Origin: Mesorhizobium silamurunense
GTDB taxonomy: Bacteria > Pseudomonadota > Alphaproteobacteria > Rhizobiales > Rhizobiaceae
Direction of reading: 5' to 3'
DNA length: 37,620 nt
Assembly: GCF_014843825.1 (NCBI RefSeq)
Contig: NZ_JHQR01000182.1
Coordinates: forward strand, 1 to 37,620
Shown here: in pieces, positions 33,586 through 37,620 of the stretch
Layout: each line of letters opens with the position of its first letter
Position numbering within the stretch: the first letter of the stretch is position 1
Made by a program: the position numbers and the translations under genes
Notes under the pieces: generated by a model
Seen by the model: only the letters and a program-made list of their open reading frames with translations
Told to the model about the DNA's origin: nothing
The model's database searches: none

Positions 33586-33628
33586 GATTCGTTAAAAATC
33601 GGTTAGACGTGGCCTTGCCCTATCCACA
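33586..33628. promoter_or_regulatory. GANTC, CtrA-like and DnaA-like sites clustered upstream of dnaA
   Basis: Within 43 bp lie GATTC (33586-33590, CcrM methylation type), TTAAAAATCGGTTAG (33592-33606, TTAA-N7-TTAA with one mismatch) and CTATCCACA (33620-33628, one mismatch from the DnaA box). A second GANTC (GAATC) is at 33520-33524. The rest of 33224-34001 shows no supported gene. The cluster lies about 375 bp upstream of dnaA and could control it. Confidence 0.45.
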
Positions 33629-34001
33629 GCGATTTCGGTAATGTCCATCCATCGAAGGGACGGGCTTTGGCCCCTGACCCAGCCTGGATCGGCCAGCAAA
33701 AAATGGCGGAATTCATGACGCGGAGCAATTCCGCGTGTGGCTTGGTTTGTCTCTTCGGTGCGGGTAGGGGACTGGCGTAATTGTACATGGCAGTCGACGT
33801 TGGGCCGGCGTTTTCGCCGGACGATGTTGTATTGCCCTGACATGTTCAGGTCGGCTTGCGAGAGCTGGCATCGGTCCCTTGCGCAACGTTGCGACGATAT
33901 CGCCGGCGGCGGCGATGGCGCAGCGAAAAAAGCTCGCCGGATCCAGGGTGCAGGAGGCGCACTCCCGGCGGAAAAGGGTACGAGAGACAAGGAACTTGAT
34001 C

Positions 34002-35546
34002 ATGCAGAGCGGCATCGAACGGGAGATAGCGGGCGAGCTCCCATTCCCAGCAACTATCGTCGGAGGGGACGGCATGGCGGCATCCAGCGACGCTGAACAG
34101 AAGTTCGAGCGGGTCAAGGCCCAGTTGAAGGCGCGTCTGGGAGCCGAGGTCTATTCGAGCTGGTTTGGCCGCATGAAGGTTGCCGAGGCGTCGCGCGGCA
34201 TTGTTCGCATCTCCGTGCCCACGGCCTTCCTGCGGTCGTGGATCAACGGCCACTATCTCGATCTTATCGCCGAACTGTGGAGGCATGAGGATCCCGACCT
34301 TCTCAAGATCGAGATCATCGTGCGAACCGCCACGCGGCAGGGCCGCAACCATGTCGAGCCGGAAATCGCACCTGCGCGCAAGATGACCAAGCAGGCGCAG
34401 ACCGCGCTTGCCGCCGGGACCGCAAGCGCCGGCCGGGTGGAACGGGCACCGGCGCCCCGCCCGGGCGTGCCGGCGGAGACCGAGTTCCGCCACAACGTGC
34501 TGGGGTCGCCGCTCGACCCGCGCTACACGTTCGCTTCCTTCATCGAAGGACCCTCGAACCGGGTGGCCTTCGCGGCGGCCAAGGCAGTCGCGGAATCGCA
34601 GTCGAGCGCGGTGCGCTTCAACCCGCTCTTCCTTCATGCGACCGTCGGACTGGGCAAGACACACCTGCTGCAGGCGATCGCCGCGGAATCGCTGCGGCAC
34701 AACCCGAAATCGCGCGTGGTTTATCTGACGGCGGAATATTTCATGTGGCGCTTCGCCACCGCGATCCGCGACAACAATGCGCTCACCCTCAAGGAACAGC
34801 TGCGCGACATCGATCTTCTGATCATCGACGACATGCAGTTCCTGCAAGGCAAGTCGATCCAGCATGAGTTCTGCCATCTCATCAACATGCTGCTCGACAG
34901 CGCCAAGCAGGTGGTGGTCGCCGCCGACCGGCCGCCGTCGGAACTGGAATCGCTGGAGCCGCGCGTGCGTTCGCGCCTGAATGGCGGCGTGGCGCTCGAA
35001 ATGTCGGCGCCGGATTTCGCTATGCGCCTTGGCATGCTGAAGCTGCGCCTTGCCACCGCCAAGATCGACGATGCCTCGCTCGATATTTCGGACGAGATCC
35101 TCGATCACGTCGCCCGCACGGTGACGGGCAGCGGGCGCGAGCTTGAAGGCGCGTTCAACCAGCTTCTGTTCCGCCAGTCCTTCGAGCCGCAGATCACCAT
35201 CGACCGCATCGACGAGATCCTCGGGCACATCTACCGCTCGGGCGAGCCGAAGCGGGTGCGCATCGAGGACATCCAGCGCATCGTGGCGCGCCACTACAAC
35301 GTGTCGAAGACGGAGCTGCTCTCCAACCGGCGCACGCGCACCATCGTCAAGCCGCGGCAGGTGGCGATGTATCTGTCTAAGGTGATGACGCCGCGCTCGC
35401 TGCCGGAGATCGGACGGCGTTTCGGCGGCCGCGACCACACGACGGTTCTGCATGCCGTTCGCAAGATCGAGGATCTTTCCGGTGGCGACAACACGCTGGC
35501 GCAGGAGCTCGAACTACTCAGAAGGCTGATCAACGAGCAGGCCTGA
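34002..35546 (+). CDS. dnaA: Chromosomal replication initiator DnaA
   Basis: 514 residues from ATG 34002 ([20 protein letters not shown]), preceded by AAGGA with 8-nt spacing. The open frame reaches back to 33879 without such support. Domain I is near residues 30-100. The AAA+ domain has P-loop [11 protein letters not shown] (Lys219, Thr220), Walker [13 protein letters not shown] and sensor regions. The C-terminal domain IV carries the DnaA signature [16 protein letters not shown]. The first P-loop glycine position holds Ala213. It opens oriC and loads the helicase. The gene is followed by a hairpin and then dnaN. Confidence 0.97.
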   Translation: MQSGIEREIAGELPFPATIVGGDGMAASSDAEQKFERVKAQLKARLGAEVYSSWFGRMKVAEASRGIVRISVPTAFLRSWINGHYLDLIAELWRHEDPDLLKIEIIVRTATRQGRNHVEPEIAPARKMTKQAQTALAAGTASAGRVERAPAPRPGVPAETEFRHNVLGSPLDPRYTFASFIEGPSNRVAFAAAKAVAESQSSAVRFNPLFLHATVGLGKTHLLQAIAAESLRHNPKSRVVYLTAEYFMWRFATAIRDNNALTLKEQLRDIDLLIIDDMQFLQGKSIQHEFCHLINMLLDSAKQVVVAADRPPSELESLEPRVRSRLNGGVALEMSAPDFAMRLGMLKLRLATAKIDDASLDISDEILDHVARTVTGSGRELEGAFNQLLFRQSFEPQITIDRIDEILGHIYRSGEPKRVRIEDIQRIVARHYNVSKTELLSNRRTRTIVKPRQVAMYLSKVMTPRSLPEIGRRFGGRDHTTVLHAVRKIEDLSGGDNTLAQELELLRRLINEQA

Positions 35547-35560
35547 GCACTTCGCCTGCT

Positions 35561-35569
35561 TTATCCCCA
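35561..35569. promoter_or_regulatory. DnaA-box-like site between dnaA and dnaN
   Basis: TTATCCCCA differs from TTATCCACA by one base. It lies just after the dnaA stop and 153 bp before the dnaN start. It is a candidate site only. Confidence 0.35.
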
Positions 35570-35572
35570 GAA

Positions 35573-35608
35573 AGCCCGCGCAACCGGCCGGAACCGGTGC
35601 CGCGGGCT
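35573..35608 (+). terminator. Hairpin after dnaA
   Basis: AGCCCGCG (35573-35580) pairs perfectly with CGCGGGCT (35601-35608), with a nested ACCGG/CCGGT pairing in between. The following TGCGTTTGC is a poor U-run, so termination may be partial and dnaN could receive some read-through. Confidence 0.55.
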
Positions 35609-35721
35609 TGCGTTTGCAGGGGTTTTACTGTCAGCTTACATAGATTCTGAGCTTTTCGGAGCTTTCGCGGGACGCCGCTCCCTGGTGACCCGCTCATTCA
35701 TTGAAGCGAGCCTGTTTGGTC

Positions 35722-36840
35722 ATGCGTGTTATCCTGGAACGGTCCAATCTCCTGAAGTCCCTCAACCACGTTCATCGCGTGGTGGAGCGGCGCAACACCA
35801 TACCGATCCTGTCGAATGTGCTGCTCAGCGCTGAAGGCGCCAGCCTGGAAATGAAAGCGACCGACCTCGACCTCGAAGTGACGGAAGCCACGCCGGCCAA
35901 GGTCGAGCGCGGCGGAGCGACGACGGTTCCGGCGCATCTGCTCTACGACATCGTGCGCAAGCTGTCCGACGGCGCCGAGGTGATGCTGAAGACCGACGAG
36001 GACGGCAATGCGATGACCGTCACGTCCGGCCGCTCCAGCTTCCGCCTGCAGTGCCTGCCGCAGTCGGATTTCCCGGAGCTTTCGGCCGGTTCCTTCTCGC
36101 ACATCTTCCGGCTCGACTCGGTGGCGCTCAAGGGCCTCATCGAGAAGACGCAGTTCGCCATCTCGACCGAAGAGACGCGCTACTATCTCAACGGCATCTT
36201 CCTGCACACGCTTGAGGCGGGCGGCAAGCTGAAGCTGCGTTCGGTCGCGACCGATGGCCACCGCCTGGCGCGCGCCGAGATCGACGCGCCGGCAGGCTCC
36301 GAAGGCATGCCCGGCATCATCATCCCGCGCAAGACGGTGAGCGAGTTGCAGAAGCTGGTCGACGACCCGGATATCGCAGTGACGACGGAGCTGTCGGACA
36401 CCAAGATCCGCTTCACCATCGGCAGCGTCATCCTGACCTCGAAGCTGATCGACGGCACCTTCCCGGACTATCAGCGGGTCATCCCGACCGGCAACGACAA
36501 GAAGCTGATCATCGACCGCCAGAGCTTCGCCGCCGCGGTCGACCGCGTCTCGACCATTTCGTCCGAGCGCGGCCGGGCCGTGAAACTGTCGATCAATGAC
36601 GGCCAGGTCACGCTCGCCGTCAACAATCCGGATTCGGGCAGTGCCACCGAGGAGCTGGCGGCCGACTATTCGTCCGACCCGATCGAGATCGGCTTCAATG
36701 CCAAGTATCTGCTCGATGTCGCGGCCCAGCTCACCGGCACGGAGGCGAAGTTCATGCTGGCGGATGCCGGGTCCCCAACGCTGATCCACGACTTGGCCGA
36801 CGAGACCGCGCTCTACGTGCTGATGCCGATGCGGGTGTAG
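35722..36840 (+). CDS. dnaN: DNA polymerase III beta sliding clamp
   Basis: 372 residues from ATG 35722 (MRVILERSNLLKSLNHVHRV), the standard clamp length. The open frame begins seven codons earlier at a TTG without support. It has three clamp domains with family segments such as VVERRNTIPILSNVLLSAEG, FRLQCLPQSDFPELSAGSFS, SVATDGHRLARAEI and the conserved C-terminus ALYVLMPMRV. The homodimeric ring tethers polymerase III and other clamp clients to DNA. It stands between dnaA and recF, as in many bacteria. Confidence 0.97.
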   Translation: MRVILERSNLLKSLNHVHRVVERRNTIPILSNVLLSAEGASLEMKATDLDLEVTEATPAKVERGGATTVPAHLLYDIVRKLSDGAEVMLKTDEDGNAMTVTSGRSSFRLQCLPQSDFPELSAGSFSHIFRLDSVALKGLIEKTQFAISTEETRYYLNGIFLHTLEAGGKLKLRSVATDGHRLARAEIDAPAGSEGMPGIIIPRKTVSELQKLVDDPDIAVTTELSDTKIRFTIGSVILTSKLIDGTFPDYQRVIPTGNDKKLIIDRQSFAAAVDRVSTISSERGRAVKLSINDGQVTLAVNNPDSGSATEELAADYSSDPIEIGFNAKYLLDVAAQLTGTEAKFMLADAGSPTLIHDLADETALYVLMPMRV

Positions 36841-36879
36841 GCTCTCGCGAGCTCGGCGTTTCACGGAAAAGGTGTCGCC

Positions 36880-37620
36880 GTGACTTCGGGCGCCAAACAG
36901 CTTCGGCAGCAAAGCTATATTAGTAAGCTAACACTTACCAATTTCCGCAACTATGTGGGGCTTTCGCTCGAGCTTGGCCCGGGTGCCGTGGTGCTGTCCG
37001 GCGACAACGGCGCCGGCAAGACCAATCTGCTCGAAGCCATCTCGCTGCTGACGCCGGGGCGCGGATTGCGCCGCGCACCCTATGCCGACGTGGCGCGCGA
37101 GGGCGGCGATGGCGGCTTTGCCTTGCACGCCCGCATCGAAGGGCCGGAAGGCCAGGTCGAAATCGGCACCGGCATTTCCGGCGGCGACGGAGAAGGCGGC
37201 AGGCGCGTTCGCATCAACGGTGCACCGGCGAAGTCGGCCGAAGATATGCTGGAATGGCTGCGGGTCGTCTGGCTGACGCCGGCGATGGACGGGCTGTTTC
37301 CGGGACCGGCCGCCGACCGGCGCCGCTTCCTCGACCGACTCGTGCTGGCGATCGATCCCAGCCATGGGCAACGGGCGCTGGATTATGAAAAGGCGATGCG
37401 CGGCCGTAACCGACTGCTTACGGAAGGCTCGCGCGACAGCGGCTGGTTCGACGCGATCGAGACGCAGATGGCCGAAACCGGGGTGGCGATCGCGGCGGCG
37501 CGGGCGGAACTGGTGCGGCTGCTTGCCGCCATGATCGACAAGCTGCCCGGCAGCGGCCCGTTTCCGCAGGCCGACATCAGCCTCTCCGGCGAATTGGAGA
37601 GCGAGATCGCTGCCGCGCCG
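36880..37620 (+). CDS. recF: DNA replication and repair protein RecF, 5' part
   Basis: The first 247 codons; the gene runs off the right edge. It starts at GTG 36880 (reads VTSGAKQLRQQSYISKLTLT), with AAGG at 36869-36872, 7 nt upstream. The N-terminal SMC/RecF P-loop is LSGDNGAGKTNLLEAISLL (about residues 38-56). Further family segments are PGRGLRRAPYADVAR, VWLTPAMDGLFPGPAADRRR and FLDRLVLAID. RecF loads RecA at gaps through RecOR. The gap to dnaN is 39 bp, so co-transcription with dnaN is likely. Confidence 0.95.
   Translation, partial: MTSGAKQLRQQSYISKLTLTNFRNYVGLSLELGPGAVVLSGDNGAGKTNLLEAISLLTPGRGLRRAPYADVAREGGDGGFALHARIEGPEGQVEIGTGISGGDGEGGRRVRINGAPAKSAEDMLEWLRVVWLTPAMDGLFPGPAADRRRFLDRLVLAIDPSHGQRALDYEKAMRGRNRLLTEGSRDSGWFDAIETQMAETGVAIAAARAELVRLLAAMIDKLPGSGPFPQADISLSGELESEIAAAP

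Noticed and set aside
33528..33641. 37-codon ORF (ATG GCT TTG TCA ...) upstream of dnaA
   Set aside because: The only Shine-Dalgarno-like stretch is too far from the ATG, and the frame overlaps the regulatory cluster. Nothing supports coding.
33879..34001. Upstream extension of DnaA
   Set aside because: The ATG at 34002 has a proper AAGGA site and the family's usual N-terminus; the extension is basic and lacks family likeness.
33846..35453. Long minus-strand open frame opposite dnaA
   Set aside because: It is a codon-bias shadow of dnaA in GC-rich DNA with no recognisable domain. The same applies to long antisense frames opposite soeA, the helicase and the tad genes.

Overview
The window is GC-rich alphaproteobacterial chromosome, most likely from a Mesorhizobium or close Phyllobacteriaceae relative. 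This rests on the family resemblance of the proteins, the rpsT-dnaA-dnaN-recF order, a Caulobacter-style cpa/tad pilus locus, and two intergenic repeats of a kind I associate with Mesorhizobium genomes. No database search was possible. Nothing looks like a recent mobile island: no transposase, integrase, tRNA or CRISPR array was seen.

Left part (1-10051). The 3' end of a PodJ-like SEL1/peptidoglycan-binding gene, broken by an 11-C tract, is followed by a TauE/SafE exporter coupled to a TIGR02186-type membrane protein. Next come an ATPase-only Hsp70 and a LysR regulator. The LysR gene diverges from a molybdopterin oxidoreductase operon that best fits the cytoplasm-facing sulfite dehydrogenase SoeABC. 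A 52-residue ORF overlaps the soeA start as ATGA and looks like an unrecognised first gene of that operon. Exporter plus oxidase suggests a sulfite/organosulfonate disposal neighbourhood.

Middle (10060-16275, all minus strand): a leucyl aminopeptidase, a MarR-type regulator, an NlpC/P60 hydrolase with SH3-like regions, and the ligase-associated helicase/PdeM DNA-repair pair. A structured intergenic repeat lies upstream of the helicase.

Pilus part (16311-28644): a nearly complete Tad/Flp system. It has tadD (+); cpaB-cpaC-cpaD-cpaE-cpaF-tadB-tadC (-, with ATGA/GTGA overlaps); cpaA and a 59-residue Flp pilin gene (-); and a stand-alone secretin-N-domain protein plus two TadE-like pseudopilins (+). 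Five upstream regions of these units carry a TTAA-N7-TTAA (CtrA-type) box, one perfect and four with one mismatch, which suggests cell-cycle control of piliation. cpaF has a 12-G tract that breaks its frame near the N-terminus.

Right part (28649-37620): an orphan PhnD-like periplasmic binding protein (-), then deoB-mutM overlapping by 17 nt, an enoyl-CoA hydratase whose Shine-Dalgarno sits in a perfect hairpin, rpsT with a clear promoter and terminator, and the replication genes dnaA, dnaN and recF (cut by the window edge). The roughly 830-bp rpsT-dnaA gap holds near-consensus DnaA boxes, GANTC sites and a CtrA-like box close together.
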